In this document: positions 34,510-43,538 of the stretch, in pieces
Layout: every line of letters begins with the position of its first letter
Numbering within the stretch: the stretch's first letter is position 1
Origin: Geminicoccus sp.
GTDB lineage: Bacteria > Pseudomonadota > Alphaproteobacteria > UBA7985
Direction: 5' to 3'
Length of the DNA: 64,000 bases
NCBI GenBank assembly: GCA_002708995.1
Contig: PAPT01000024.1
Location: forward strand, 1-64,000
Position numbers and translations under genes: made by a program
The notes under the pieces: model-generated
What the model saw: only the letters and a program-made list of their open reading frames with translations
The model's database searches: none
What the model was told of the DNA's origin: nothing

Positions 34510-34779
34510 GCTCGATTTGACGCCGCTTCGCGGCTTTCAAATCTCCCTCGCGTAGTCAAACGGACAGGCCGCGCTGTACGCGGCCTGGCGTCTTTTCGCA
34601 TTTTCACTGAAAATGCGCGACGCTTGGCCCCGCCGCGCGAAGCGCGGTCGGGGACAAGTCGGCGCAACCATGTTGCAAGCTAGAACTCCAACGCGCTCAA
34701 AGCCGAAGGCGTGTTGAATGCAAAGCAAAGAAATTGCGCGGGGGAGATTTGAAAGCCGCGAAGCGGCGTCAAATCGAGC
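34510..34779. repeat. 270-bp element bounded by a perfect 38-bp inverted repeat
   Basis: Bases 34510-34547 are the exact reverse complement of 34742-34779. Each arm also folds by itself: ATTTGA pairs with TCAAAT and GCCGC with GCGGC around TTC. The interior carries further perfect hairpins: AGGCCGCG/CGCGGCCT (34566-34573, 34579-34586), CGCATTTTCA/TGAAAATGCG (34597-34617, one-base centre) and CCCCG-CCGCGC / GCGCGG-CGGGG (34628-34653), the last within repeat copy B. No coding frame inside is credible. Size and terminal symmetry resemble a MITE, but no clear target duplication is seen. The arms sit 19 and 9 bp after the stop codons of the converging genes. Confidence 0.85.
34614..34670. repeat. 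57-nt imperfect-palindrome repeat, copy B (REP-like)
   Basis: This is the reverse-complement partner of 24804-24860, identical at 53 of 57 positions, lying inside the 270-bp inverted-repeat element. Its inner hairpin (CCGCGC with GCGCGG, loop of three) is fully paired, more stable than in copy A. Confidence 0.75.
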
Positions 34780-34787
34780 GCGCTACA

Positions 34788-35939
34788 TCAGTCCTGAAGC
34801 AGGTACCCGCCTTTACGCTCTTCGAGAATCTCCCGACCGACGATCTTGATCACGCAGTCGCCGGGGAACACCAGCTTCTGCATCAATCGCGAGAGCACGA
34901 AGCCATCTGTCCCTGCAAGCACTGGCGTTCTCGCTTCAGCCGGGTCCAGCACCGTTGGGTCCACCACGTCAGCCACGTGCTGCCCCCGCCTGACCTGCTC
35001 GCCGATCCTTACGTGATAGACGATGATCCCCGGCGAGCTGATCCGCAGCATTTCGGTCGCCTCCAGCGGCAGGCCCTCTGCCTCCAACTTGGGCAGTGGC
35101 GTCGCTTCGGCATTCACAAAGCCCCGCGAACACAGGATGCTGAACAGGTGCTGCGCATCCTCCGCTGCGACGCTGTCTTCGACGTCGGCCCAGCCCGCGT
35201 ATTCGAAGGTCGCCGACGGGCAGGCCAGCGGGATCGGATGCTCAGGAAAGCGGGCCTGAAGCCTGGTCCACACTGTCGACAGACACTCGTCGAAGCTGCC
35301 TCCTCCGCTGTCCGCCGCCGTGAGCGCCACCATCGAGCGGCTGGCGGCGGCGATGTCCTTCCAGTCTGGCCACTGCTCTGGGATGATGAACAGATGGCGG
35401 CCGCTGTCGTCATCACAGTGCAGGTCCCAGACCATGTCGGCGTCGTAGCACAGCCCGAGGATGGCCTTGCGGTAGCGGTCGAGCACTGTCACCGGCTCGC
35501 GCGCCGCCAGCGCTTCGCCGACCACGCGGCGGATCAGCGCCACGTTGGCCAGAGCATCGGCCCCGAGCCCCGCGTCGATGGTCTCGATGACGTCCTCGGT
35601 CAGCAGCGCCCAGCCACGGTTGTGGTTCTCGCCGTTGGGCAGGTGGAACCGCCCCACGTGCTTGTCGCGGAAGAGAACCTGCGCGCCGCCCAGCGGGTTT
35701 GCCTGCGGCAGCACCACCACTTCGCCCGGGATTTGACCGGCTTCGGCCGCGGCCTGCAGCCGGGGCAGCAGGTGGTGCAGGATCAGCATGCCCGGGGTCT
35801 CATCGGCGTGCAGCGCAGCGTGCATATAGATTTTCGGCGCGCCCGCGCGGCGCTCTCCGAAGCGGAACACGCGCAGGTTAAAATCCGTCCCCTGAAAATC
35901 GCCCTCAAGTTTTATGTCTTGGATGCTGACGTGACCCAT
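34788..35939 (-). CDS. Succinylglutamate desuccinylase/aspartoacylase family zinc carboxypeptidase-like protein
   Basis: The 383-residue product starts at the ATG at 35939 (MGHVSIQDIKLEGDF). It has the AstE/AspA zinc site HAALHADE (H44, E47), NPLGG, the NHNRGW arginine segment, and the third zinc histidine in VWDLHCDDDSG. The C-terminal 100 residues contain the beta domain typical of this group (GIIVYHVRIGEQVRRGQHVADVVD, resembling a lipoyl-like hammerhead). The family removes acyl groups from amino acids or related amides; the true substrate is not predictable and neighbouring genes do not help. It is divergent from uvrD with 92 bp between starts and converges on the VOC gene. Confidence 0.85.
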   Translation of the reverse strand: MGHVSIQDIKLEGDFQGTDFNLRVFRFGERRAGAPKIYMHAALHADETPGMLILHHLLPRLQAAAEAGQIPGEVVVLPQANPLGGAQVLFRDKHVGRFHLPNGENHNRGWALLTEDVIETIDAGLGADALANVALIRRVVGEALAAREPVTVLDRYRKAILGLCYDADMVWDLHCDDDSGRHLFIIPEQWPDWKDIAAASRSMVALTAADSGGGSFDECLSTVWTRLQARFPEHPIPLACPSATFEYAGWADVEDSVAAEDAQHLFSILCSRGFVNAEATPLPKLEAEGLPLEATEMLRISSPGIIVYHVRIGEQVRRGQHVADVVDPTVLDPAEARTPVLAGTDGFVLSRLMQKLVFPGDCVIKIVGREILEERKGGYLLQD

Positions 35940-35995
35940 GCTTCGGTTTTCCCCAGATGTCGTGGACCCGCCCCGTCCCGCGGCGCGTAATCTCA

Positions 35996-36025
35996 TTGGC
36001 GCGGGTGGCGGTGATGTTCTACATT
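35996..36025 (+). promoter_or_regulatory. Candidate uvrD promoter giving a leaderless mRNA
   Basis: TTGGCG (35996-36001), an 18-bp spacer and TACATT (36020-36025) lie directly before the uvrD ATG at 36032. A start site 7 bp after the -10 would coincide with the A of that ATG. No Shine-Dalgarno sequence is seen in front of the ATG. Confidence 0.35.
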
Positions 36026-36031
36026 CGTCCA

Positions 36032-38488
36032 ATGTCCGAGGATTTGTCCAGCCCCCTGATGCAAGACGGCCTGCGTGCGCCCGCTGCACCGGCTGTACCC
36101 GCTGCGCCAGCGGCACCAGCCGGCCCCGCTTACCTGCAGGGGCTGAACCTGCCCCAGCGCGAGGCGGTGGAGACCCTCGTCGGACCGGTGCTGGTGCTCG
36201 CGGGCGCCGGCACGGGCAAGACCCGCGCCCTGACCACTCGGATCGGCCACCTGCTGATCACCGGCACGGCGCGACCGCAGGAGCTGCTCGCCGTCACATT
36301 CACCAACAAGGCTGCCGGTGAAATGCGCGACCGGGTCGAGGCGCTGATCGGCCAGCCGACCACGGGCTGGTGGCTGGGCACCTTCCACAGCCTCGCGGCC
36401 CGCATCCTGCGCATCCACGCCAGCGCGCTCGGCGTGGACAGTTTCAACCAGAACTTCACCATCCTCGACGACGACGACCAGCTCCGGCTGCTCAAAGCGC
36501 TGATGGTTGATGCCAATATCGACCCAAAGGCGCACAGCCCGCGCGCCGTGCTGACGGCGATCAGCCGCTGGAAGGACCGTGGCTGGACCCCGGCAAAGGT
36601 GCCGTTGGACGACATTCCGCAGGGGCTGTGCGAGGGCCGGCTGGGCAAGATTTATCAGGCCTATCAGGACCGCCTGCTCGAGCTGAACGCTGCCGACTTC
36701 GGCGACCTGCTGCTCCACAACCTCAGCATCTTCCAGGCCAACGCAGCGATCCTCGAAACCTACCAGCACCGGTTTCGCTTCATCCTCGTCGACGAGTATC
36801 AGGACACCAACGTCGCCCAGTACCTGTGGCTGCGCCTGCTCGCCGCCAAGCATCAGAACATCGCCTGCGTCGGCGACGACGACCAGTCGATCTACGGCTG
36901 GCGCGGGGCTGAAGTCGGCAATATCCTGCGCTTCGAGACCGACTACCCCGCGGCCAAGACCATCCGACTGGAGCAGAACTACCGCTCGACCGGCAATATC
37001 CTCGCGGCCGCCTCGGCGCTGATCGCTCACAACAGCGAGCGACTGGGCAAGACCCTGTTCACCGACGACCAGCCCGGCCCACCGCTGCGGGTGCGGGGGC
37101 TGCCCGACGGCAACGAAGAAGCCCGCTACATCACCGACGAGATCGAGCGCCTCCACCGCGAAGGTCGGGATTATCGCGAGTTTGCCATCCTCGTGCGCTC
37201 GTCGTCGATGATGCGCGCCATCGAGGAACGCATGATCGACGTCGGCCTGCCCTACCGCGTGTTCGGCGGCCCGCGCTTCTACGAACGCCGGGAGATCCGC
37301 GACGCCATCGCCTACCTGCGGCTGGTGCGCCAGCCCGACGACGACCTCGCCTTCGAGCGCATTATCAACGTGCCCAAGCGTGGCATTGGCCAGACTACGG
37401 TGCAGCGCGTGCTGTCCTTCGCCCGCATGAACCAGATCAGCGCCATGCGTGCCGTCGCCCTACTGGTCGGCAGCGACGAGCTGCCCGCTGCAGCGCGCAA
37501 GAAGCTGGTCGCGTTTCAGGCGATGATCGAGCAGTGGCGCGAGCTGATGAACACCACCGAGCACACTGAGCTGGCCGAGCAGATCCTCGACGACAGCGGC
37601 TACCGCGACATGTGGCGCAATGAAAAGACCGCCGACGCCCGAGGCCGGTTGGAAAACCTCGACGAGCTGGTCGGCTCGATGGGCAACTTCGAGTCTCTGG
37701 CTGGCTTCCTTGAGCACATCTCGCTGGTCCTCGACACCAACGCGGGCAGCGGCGGGGATGAGCTATCGCTCATGACCCTGCACGCGGCCAAGGGCATGGA
37801 GTTCCCGGTCGTGTTCCTGCCCGGCTGGGAAGACGGCGCCTTCCCCAACATGCGCGCAATGACCGACAGCGGCGACAAGGGCCTCGAAGAAGAACGGAGG
37901 CTTGCCTACGTCGGCCTGACCCGCGCGCGCGAAGAGCTCTACATTCTCTACGTCGGCAGCCGTTTTCTGCACGGCCAATGGAACTACGCGCGGCCCTCCC
38001 GTTTTGTCGAGGAGCTGCCCGACGACGTGCTCGACGTCGACGACATCTCCGGGGCCTCAATGTTCGCCGCTGTCACCGGAGGTGACGGCAGCGAGGATGG
38101 TGGATTTGGCAGTGGCGGCGGCCTCGCCCGGCAGTACGGCGGCGGGGCAACCGGTGCCCGCGATCTGGGCGCGCTGCCCCCGCTGGAGTGGGCCGAGCGG
38201 CGCAGCTTCCGCGGCATCGACAGCCCCGGCATGAATCGCCTCAAGCAGAATCTGGAGCAGGTCAAGCAAGGCTCCCCGCCGGTCATCGACGGCAGCTTTG
38301 ACCCCATCGGCTTCGCCAGCCGCGGCGCTGACCACGGCTTCGCGCTGGGCCAGCGGGTGTTTCACCGCAAGTTTGGCTACGGACTGATCTCTGCCGTTGA
38401 GGGCGAGAAGCTGGTCATCGACTTTGACGCCGCCGGGGAGAAGCGGGTCATGGCTTCCTTCGTCGTCGACGCAGCCGAGGCAAGCTAG
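36032..38488 (+). CDS. uvrD: UvrD/PcrA-type superfamily 1 DNA helicase
   Basis: UvrD unwinds DNA 3'-to-5' in nucleotide excision and mismatch repair. From the ATG at 36032 the 818-residue protein has an Ala/Pro-rich tail (APAAPAVPAAPAAPAGPA), then all helicase motifs: Walker A AGAGTGKT, motif Ia TFTNKAA, Walker B DEYQDTN, VGDDDQSIYGWRGA, LEQNYRST, TLHAAKGMEF and AYVGLTRARE. The C-terminus ends in a Tudor-like module (RVFHRKFGYGLISAVEGEKLVIDF) that in UvrD/PcrA contacts RNA polymerase. A longer in-frame start at 35957 is less likely, since it would overlap the promoter. prmA starts at the very next base after the stop. Confidence 0.95.
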   Translation: MSEDLSSPLMQDGLRAPAAPAVPAAPAAPAGPAYLQGLNLPQREAVETLVGPVLVLAGAGTGKTRALTTRIGHLLITGTARPQELLAVTFTNKAAGEMRDRVEALIGQPTTGWWLGTFHSLAARILRIHASALGVDSFNQNFTILDDDDQLRLLKALMVDANIDPKAHSPRAVLTAISRWKDRGWTPAKVPLDDIPQGLCEGRLGKIYQAYQDRLLELNAADFGDLLLHNLSIFQANAAILETYQHRFRFILVDEYQDTNVAQYLWLRLLAAKHQNIACVGDDDQSIYGWRGAEVGNILRFETDYPAAKTIRLEQNYRSTGNILAAASALIAHNSERLGKTLFTDDQPGPPLRVRGLPDGNEEARYITDEIERLHREGRDYREFAILVRSSSMMRAIEERMIDVGLPYRVFGGPRFYERREIRDAIAYLRLVRQPDDDLAFERIINVPKRGIGQTTVQRVLSFARMNQISAMRAVALLVGSDELPAAARKKLVAFQAMIEQWRELMNTTEHTELAEQILDDSGYRDMWRNEKTADARGRLENLDELVGSMGNFESLAGFLEHISLVLDTNAGSGGDELSLMTLHAAKGMEFPVVFLPGWEDGAFPNMRAMTDSGDKGLEEERRLAYVGLTRAREELYILYVGSRFLHGQWNYARPSRFVEELPDDVLDVDDISGASMFAAVTGGDGSEDGGFGSGGGLARQYGGGATGARDLGALPPLEWAERRSFRGIDSPGMNRLKQNLEQVKQGSPPVIDGSFDPIGFASRGADHGFALGQRVFHRKFGYGLISAVEGEKLVIDFDAAGEKRVMASFVVDAAEAS

Positions 38489-39496
38489 GTGGCCGAAACC
38501 TACCTCGTCCGTATCCCTGTACCGCGCGAGCATGCCGAGGTTTTCGAGGGGCTGCTGGCAAGTCTGTCCGAAGCCGTCGTGGGGCGACAGGCGCCGCTGA
38601 TCGATACCGGTGTCGACCTGCGGGACAGCGACGAGCTGACGGTAATGGCTTATCTGAGCGAGCAGCCGCAGACCGAAACCGTGGCAGCGCTGGTCGCCAT
38701 GGGGCAGCACCTGTCTGGGCTGACCGAGATAGATTTTGACATCGAAACCCTGCCGGACATCGATTGGGTGGCGGAAAGCCAGTCGGCGCTGACGGCCATC
38801 CACGCCGGGCGTTTCTTCCTACGCGGCAGTCATGACCCAAGCCCGGTGCCGGCGGGTGCTGTCGGCCTGCTCATCGACGCGCAGAACGCCTTCGGCACCG
38901 GCCATCACGATACCACCCATGGCTGTCTGGAACTCATCACCGGACTGCTGCGGGGCCGGCCCCGGAGCCAAAGCCAGAGCCAGAGCCGGAGACTGGGACG
39001 GCGCGCGCCGCAGGTGCTGGACCTCGGCGCAGGCTCGGGGGTGCTGGCGCTGGCGTGGGCACGGGCCAGCCATCAACCGGTGCTGGGCTCGGACATCGAC
39101 CCGGCGACCGTTGGCGTCGCAGCGGTCAACGCCCGGCGCAACGGCGTGAGGCACCTGGCCCGCTTCGTTCCGGCGGCGGGCATCGGCCACAAAGCGATCC
39201 GCACGGGCGGGCGGAACGACATTGTGTTCGCCAATATCCTCTCCGGGCACCTGATCAACCTTGCGCCCTCGATCGCCTCGGTGACGGCATCCGGTGGACG
39301 GGTGCTGCTGGCGGGACTGCTACGGCGGCAGGAGCAGCAGGTCGAGCGCAGCTTCCTCGCACTGGGCTTCCGCACCGAGCGCCGCCTGCGGCGCGGTCCC
39401 TGGGCTATGCTGCAGCTGCGCAATGGCCGCGCGCGCCTGCCCCGGCAGATCAATCGGCGGTGTCAGGCCTGGCTGCGCTACATCGATTTTCACTAA
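38489..39496 (+). CDS. prmA: Ribosomal protein L11 methyltransferase
   Basis: PrmA trimethylates ribosomal protein L11 using S-adenosylmethionine. The GTG start follows the uvrD TAG stop with no gap. The 335-residue protein has the substrate-recognition half, the AFGTGHHDTTHGCLEL junction, the SAM motif VLDLGAGSGVLALAWARA, GSDIDPATVGVAAVNAR, and FANILSGHLINLAP (the NPxL-like catalytic strand). It is longer than the roughly 290-residue E. coli form: an insert RGRPRSQSQSQSRRLGRR precedes the SAM motif, encoded by CAGAGC-type repeats, and the C-terminus has an extra basic tail. Close spacing makes cotranscription with uvrD very likely. Confidence 0.9.
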   Translation: MAETYLVRIPVPREHAEVFEGLLASLSEAVVGRQAPLIDTGVDLRDSDELTVMAYLSEQPQTETVAALVAMGQHLSGLTEIDFDIETLPDIDWVAESQSALTAIHAGRFFLRGSHDPSPVPAGAVGLLIDAQNAFGTGHHDTTHGCLELITGLLRGRPRSQSQSQSRRLGRRAPQVLDLGAGSGVLALAWARASHQPVLGSDIDPATVGVAAVNARRNGVRHLARFVPAAGIGHKAIRTGGRNDIVFANILSGHLINLAPSIASVTASGGRVLLAGLLRRQEQQVERSFLALGFRTERRLRRGPWAMLQLRNGRARLPRQINRRCQAWLRYIDFH

Positions 39497-39652
39497 GCCA
39501 CTGATCGCGCGCTGAATTCCCGCCGACCCGCTCGGGAGGCGGTCGGCCCGCCGGCAGCCGGGAAAAACCCGGCCCACGTCAGGAAATGCAGCCAAAACCT
39601 GGATAAATTGCCCCCAATTGACCTGCAAATGGCTCCAGAGGCACCGCCGGAC

Positions 39653-39681
39653 TTGACGAGACAGGCCATACGCGACTCTAT
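39653..39681 (+). promoter_or_regulatory. Candidate ruvC promoter, possibly leaderless
   Basis: TTGACG (39653-39658), a 17-bp spacer and a weak CTCTAT (39676-39681) lie before the ruvC ATG at 39688. The predicted start site falls on or next to that ATG, and no ribosome-binding site precedes it. The -10 match is poor, so this is tentative. The 39497-39652 stretch holds no gene. Confidence 0.3.
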
Positions 39682-39687
39682 GCGCGT

Positions 39688-40191
39688 ATGCGCATTATCG
39701 GACTCGATCCCGGACTCCGGGTGACGGGCTGGGGCGTGATCGACCAGACGGGAAACCGCCTGTCGCCGGTCGCCCACGGCACCGTCAAAACCGACGCGGC
39801 TCTGCCCATGGCACAGCGGCTGGTTCAGCTTGAAAAAGCGCTGGTGAAGGTCGTCGCCGAATACAGTCCCGACGAAGCGGCGGTCGAGGAAACCTTTGTC
39901 AACCAGAACCCGGCCTCAACGCTCAAGCTCGGTATGGCCCGCGGCGTGGTGCTGCTGGCCCCGGCGAGCCTCGGCCTGCCCGTTGGCGAGTACGCCCCAA
40001 CCCGGGTCAAGAAAGCCGTGGTCGGCGCGGGTAAGGCCGCCAAGGAACAGGTGCAGATGATGGTCCGGCGCCTGCTGCCCGGTGTCGATGTCACCTCGGC
40101 CGACGCCGCTGACGCGCTCGCCGTCGCCATCTGCCACGCCCACTTCGCCGAGTCTGACCGACGGCTGTCCGCATCGAGGATGTCCGCATGA
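39688..40191 (+). CDS. ruvC: Crossover junction endodeoxyribonuclease RuvC
   Basis: RuvC cuts Holliday junctions symmetrically. The 167-residue protein has RNase H-fold acidic residues in [14 protein letters not shown] (Asp7), [14 protein letters not shown] (Glu), and [14 protein letters not shown] (Asp pair) at the C-terminal helix. [23 protein letters not shown] matches the DNA-binding helix. The start is the ATG at 39688; an ATG 7 bp earlier is out of frame. The stop overlaps the ruvA start in an ATGA arrangement (40188-40191), showing tight coupling. Confidence 0.97.
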   Translation: MRIIGLDPGLRVTGWGVIDQTGNRLSPVAHGTVKTDAALPMAQRLVQLEKALVKVVAEYSPDEAAVEETFVNQNPASTLKLGMARGVVLLAPASLGLPVGEYAPTRVKKAVVGAGKAAKEQVQMMVRRLLPGVDVTSADAADALAVAICHAHFAESDRRLSASRMSA

Positions 40192-40799
40192 TCGCCAAGC
40201 TCAAGGGACTGGTCGAGGGCCAGGAAGAGGGCGCCGCCCTGATCGACGTCGGCGGGGTGGTCTACCGCACCCTCAGCTCGGCCAAGACGCTGGCCGGCCT
40301 GCCTGCCAAGGGCCAGCCGGTGGCGCTTGAGACCGAGTATCTGGTGATCCAGGAGGTGCCAACGCTGGTCGGCTTCGGCACGCTGGCAGAACTCGAGGCC
40401 TTCCGCCTGCTGGTCACGGTCAACGGCGTCGGGCCCAAGGCAGCGCTGGCCATCCTCAGCATCTTTGCCCCCGACGTGCTTTTCGGCGCCATTGCCAACG
40501 GCGAGGCCAAGGCTATTCAGGCGGCTAAGGGCGTCGGCGGCAAGGCCGCCGCCCGCATCATCACCGACCTGCGCGACAAGGTTGGCGCCTTCGCTGGCGT
40601 GGTCAGCAGCGCCGGCGGGGTCGGCACCGCGCCGACACCGGAAGGCACCATCGCCGCCGATGCCGTCTCCGCCCTGACCAATCTGGGCTACCAGCAGCCA
40701 GAGGCCAGCAAGGCCGTCGCCGCCGTCATGGAAAAAGACCGTGACGCCGATGTCTCCACCCTGATCCGGTTGGCGCTCAAGCGCCTGTCGGGCAGCTGA
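40188..40799 (+). CDS. ruvA: Holliday junction branch migration protein RuvA
   Basis: RuvA binds four-way junctions as a tetramer and recruits RuvB. The 203-residue protein has the N-terminal OB domain ([27 protein letters not shown]), the two helix-hairpin-helix motifs ([15 protein letters not shown] and [16 protein letters not shown]), and the C-terminal domain III that contacts RuvB ([21 protein letters not shown]). Length is normal. It overlaps ruvC by 4 bp and is followed by ruvB after 16 bp, the standard ruvCAB order. Confidence 0.97.
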   Translation: MIAKLKGLVEGQEEGAALIDVGGVVYRTLSSAKTLAGLPAKGQPVALETEYLVIQEVPTLVGFGTLAELEAFRLLVTVNGVGPKAALAILSIFAPDVLFGAIANGEAKAIQAAKGVGGKAAARIITDLRDKVGAFAGVVSSAGGVGTAPTPEGTIAADAVSALTNLGYQQPEASKAVAAVMEKDRDADVSTLIRLALKRLSGS

Positions 40800-40815
40800 A
40801 CCGGGGGCGCGAAGC

Positions 40816-41907
40816 ATGACCGCCGATGATCCGCTCAACCCCGACGGCACCCACACCCGGCTGGTGGACGCGCTGAACAGCGGCGACACGTCGGTGGATC
40901 AGGGCCTGCGCCCGCAGATGCTGCAGGATTTCGTCGGGCAGGAGCGCCTGCGCCGCAACCTCAAGATCGGCATCGAAGCCGCCAAGCAGCGCAGCGAAGC
41001 GGTCGATCACGTGCTGTTCCACGGCCCGCCTGGGCTGGGTAAGACCACGCTGGCACAGATCGTAGCCTCGGAGCTGGGGGTCGGCTTCCGCCAGACCTCC
41101 GGGCCGATGATTTCCCGGGCGGGGGACCTTGCGGCGATCCTGACCAATCTTCAGCCCCGCGATGTGCTGTTCATCGACGAGATCCACCGGCTCTCCACGG
41201 CGGTCGAAGAGGTGCTCTATTCGGCCATGGAAGATTTCCAGCTGGATCTGATCATCGGCGAAGGCCCGGCCGCGCGCTCGGTGCGGGTCGATCTGGCGCC
41301 CTTTACGCTAGTGGGGGCAACCACGCGCGTCGGCCTGCTGTCTAAGCCGCTGCAGGATCGCTTCGGCATCGTCCAGCGGCTCGATTTTTATGACGAAGGC
41401 GACCTCGAACAGATCATCGTGCGCGGCGCGCGGGTCCTCGACGTCGCGCTCGAAGGCGACGCCTGTGTCGAGATTGCCCGGCGCGCGCGCGGGACCCCGC
41501 GCATCGCTGGACGGCTGCTGCGCCGGGTGCGCGACTTCGCCGTGGTCATGGGCGACGGGCGCATCACCCTGCCACTGGCACGATCGGCGCTGGATGAGCT
41601 GGAGGTCGATCCGCTAGGACTCGACGATATGGACCAGCGCTACCTGCGTGCGCTGGCCAAGACCTATCGCGGCGGGCCGGTGGGGGTGGAGACGCTGGCC
41701 GTCGCCCTTTCCGAGCAGCGCGATACGCTCGAACACGTGGTCGAGCCCTATCTGATCCAGCGCGCGCTGATTCAGCGAACCCCGCGCGGCAGGGTGCTGG
41801 AGCGCTTTGGCTGGAACCATCTGGGCCTGAAGCCCCTTCCCAAGGGGGGCGAGGATGGCCCCGGAACCCTGTTCCACGGGTCGGAGCCCGGTGCCGATGA
41901 GCGATGA
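40816..41907 (+). CDS. ruvB: Holliday junction branch migration ATPase RuvB
   Basis: RuvB is the hexameric motor of branch migration. The 363-residue AAA+ protein shows Walker [18 protein letters not shown], Walker [12 protein letters not shown], sensor region [19 protein letters not shown], the arginine segment [18 protein letters not shown], and the C-terminal winged helix ending [18 protein letters not shown]. An extra tail of about 20 residues ([20 protein letters not shown]) extends past the usual end. Its last 11 bp overlap the start of the thioesterase gene. Confidence 0.98.
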   Translation: MTADDPLNPDGTHTRLVDALNSGDTSVDQGLRPQMLQDFVGQERLRRNLKIGIEAAKQRSEAVDHVLFHGPPGLGKTTLAQIVASELGVGFRQTSGPMISRAGDLAAILTNLQPRDVLFIDEIHRLSTAVEEVLYSAMEDFQLDLIIGEGPAARSVRVDLAPFTLVGATTRVGLLSKPLQDRFGIVQRLDFYDEGDLEQIIVRGARVLDVALEGDACVEIARRARGTPRIAGRLLRRVRDFAVVMGDGRITLPLARSALDELEVDPLGLDDMDQRYLRALAKTYRGGPVGVETLAVALSEQRDTLEHVVEPYLIQRALIQRTPRGRVLERFGWNHLGLKPLPKGGEDGPGTLFHGSEPGADER

Positions 41908-42382
41908 TTTGAAGGTGGGCGCGAGCGCTGATGCCACCGGGGCGCTGGGGCATTTCGAAGGTAAGACCTTCGTGCTCCACAACCGCGTCTACTTCCACGA
42001 CACGGATGCGGCCGGGATCGTCTATCACGGCACGTACTTCAACTTCGCCGAGCGCGCCCGCACGGAAATGCTGCGTCATCTGCGTGTGGACCCGGACTGG
42101 CTGTGGCAGGAATACCGGCTGCGGTTCGTCATCGTCAGCGCGGAACTCGACTTCCGCCGGCCAGCGGTCCACGACGACGTGATCGAAATTCGGACAGATT
42201 ATCGTGCCACAACTGCGGCGAGAATGATCCTGCATCAGACCATGCTGGTCGACGGCGAGGTCTGCACGGCGCTGCGCATTACCGTGTCACAGATCAAGGA
42301 AAACGGCCGCCCTGTGCGCTTGCCGCAACCGGCACTGGACGCAATGGCGTCCTACCTGCAACCCCTGAAGCCGAGCGAGTGA
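41897..42382 (+). CDS. ybgC: Acyl-CoA thioesterase of the Tol-Pal cluster
   Basis: YbgC-type hotdog thioesterases hydrolyse short-chain acyl-CoA and are commonly encoded upstream of tolQ. I take the ATG at 41897, inside the ruvB 3' end, because it starts the compact 161-residue protein with [15 protein letters not shown]; a longer frame adds only ruvB-tail sequence. The active-site Asp sits in the [25 protein letters not shown] motif (positions about 35-60), and [11 protein letters not shown] matches the second strand. It lies 7 bp before tolQ. Confidence 0.93.
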   Translation: MSDDLKVGASADATGALGHFEGKTFVLHNRVYFHDTDAAGIVYHGTYFNFAERARTEMLRHLRVDPDWLWQEYRLRFVIVSAELDFRRPAVHDDVIEIRTDYRATTAARMILHQTMLVDGEVCTALRITVSQIKENGRPVRLPQPALDAMASYLQPLKPSE

Positions 42383-42389
42383 TCCAAGC

Positions 42390-43082
42390 ATGGAACTTTC
42401 AACCAGCGTCAGCACAGCTTCCATCTTCGAGATCGTTCTCGGGGCGCCTCTGGTGGTCAAATTCGTCATGGCCCTGCTGGTGTTCCTGTCGATCTGGACC
42501 TGGGCGATTATCGTTTCCAAGATCCTGCTGATCTCACGTGCGACCCGTGAAGCGGCGGCGTTCGAAAGCAGCTTCTGGTCGGGCGGCAACCTTGATGAGC
42601 TCTACGAAAAGGTCGGCCAGAACCCCAAGGATCCGATGCAGGCGGTTTTTGCCGCCGGCATGCGCGAGTGGCGCCGGACCCCCGCTGGCCTGCCCAGTGG
42701 CAGCGCGCTTTCGATCGCGCAGCGGATTGACCGGGCGATGATGCTGACCGTCGCGCGCGAACTGGGCCGGATGGAGACCCAGATGATCGTGCTCGCCAGC
42801 ATCGGCACGGCGGCGCCGTTTATCGGCCTGTTCGGCACGGTCTGGGGGGTGATGAACTCCTTCCTCGGCATCGCAGCGGCGGGCAATACGACGCTTGCAG
42901 TCGTGGCACCGGGCATCGCCGAAGCCCTGCTGGCCACCGCGCTCGGGCTGGTTGCGGCGATACCGGCGTCGATCGCCTACAACAGCTTCACCACCGATCT
43001 GGCCCGCTACGCCGGGCGGCTTGAAGACTTCTCCGGCGAATTCGGCACCATTTTGGCCCGGCAGCTGGAAGTGAAGGCCTGA
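42390..43082 (+). CDS. tolQ: Tol-Pal system inner-membrane protein TolQ
   Basis: TolQ forms the proton-driven stator with TolR. The 230-residue protein has three predicted membrane helices: an N-terminal one (LVVKFVMALLVFLSIWTWAIIVSKILL), and two late ones (IASIGTAAPFIGLFGTVWGVMNSFL region and LAVVAPGIAEALLATALGLVAAIPASIAY) enclosing the long cytoplasmic loop. GTAAPFIGLFGTVWGV and the Thr/Ala-rich third helix match the ExbB/TolQ pore residues. It starts 7 bp after ybgC and 3 bp separate it from tolR, so tolQRA are one transcription unit. Confidence 0.97.
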   Translation: MELSTSVSTASIFEIVLGAPLVVKFVMALLVFLSIWTWAIIVSKILLISRATREAAAFESSFWSGGNLDELYEKVGQNPKDPMQAVFAAGMREWRRTPAGLPSGSALSIAQRIDRAMMLTVARELGRMETQMIVLASIGTAAPFIGLFGTVWGVMNSFLGIAAAGNTTLAVVAPGIAEALLATALGLVAAIPASIAYNSFTTDLARYAGRLEDFSGEFGTILARQLEVKA

Positions 43083-43085
43083 GCC

Positions 43086-43529
43086 ATGGCGCTGCGCAGC
43101 CTCAACCCCGGCGACCGGTCCAACCGCACCCGCTACCGCCCGATGGCGGAGATCAACGTCACGCCCTTTGTCGACGTCATGCTGATCCTGCTGGTGGTGT
43201 TCATGGTTTCCGCGCCACTGCTCACCGTCGGTGTCCCGCTGGACCTTCCCAAGGGCAATGCGCCAGCGTTGAACGAGCCGGATGACCCGATCACGCTGTC
43301 GATCCAGCCCGACGGCAGCCTGTTCCTCAACGACCAGCCCACCACGGCGCAGAGCATCCTGATCGAGCTTGAAGCCCTGACCGAGGGCAACCGGCATGCG
43401 CGGATCTTCCTGCGCGGTGACCGCACGCTGCTATACGGCGATGTCATGGGCATCATGGCCGACCTCGCCGCCGATGGTTACACCAGCCTGCGACTGGTGA
43501 CCGAGCAACCCGGCATCAGCGAGAGGTAG
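43086..43529 (+). CDS. tolR: Tol-Pal system protein TolR
   Basis: TolR pairs with TolQ to convert proton flow into motion of TolA. The 147-residue protein has one N-terminal membrane helix with the essential aspartate D30 (INVTPFVDVMLILLVVFMV), then a periplasmic domain with LLTVGVPLDLPKGNAPAL and the final conserved YTSLRLVTE. Length is normal for TolR. It starts 3 bp after tolQ and is followed by tolA after 9 bp. Confidence 0.96.
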   Translation: MALRSLNPGDRSNRTRYRPMAEINVTPFVDVMLILLVVFMVSAPLLTVGVPLDLPKGNAPALNEPDDPITLSIQPDGSLFLNDQPTTAQSILIELEALTEGNRHARIFLRGDRTLLYGDVMGIMADLAADGYTSLRLVTEQPGISER

Positions 43530-43538
43530 CGCCGGGCC

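Noticed and set aside
34537-34728. 63-codon frame inside the inverted-repeat element
   Set aside because: It spans hairpins and repeats, has no family similarity, and would be translated from a structured intergenic element.
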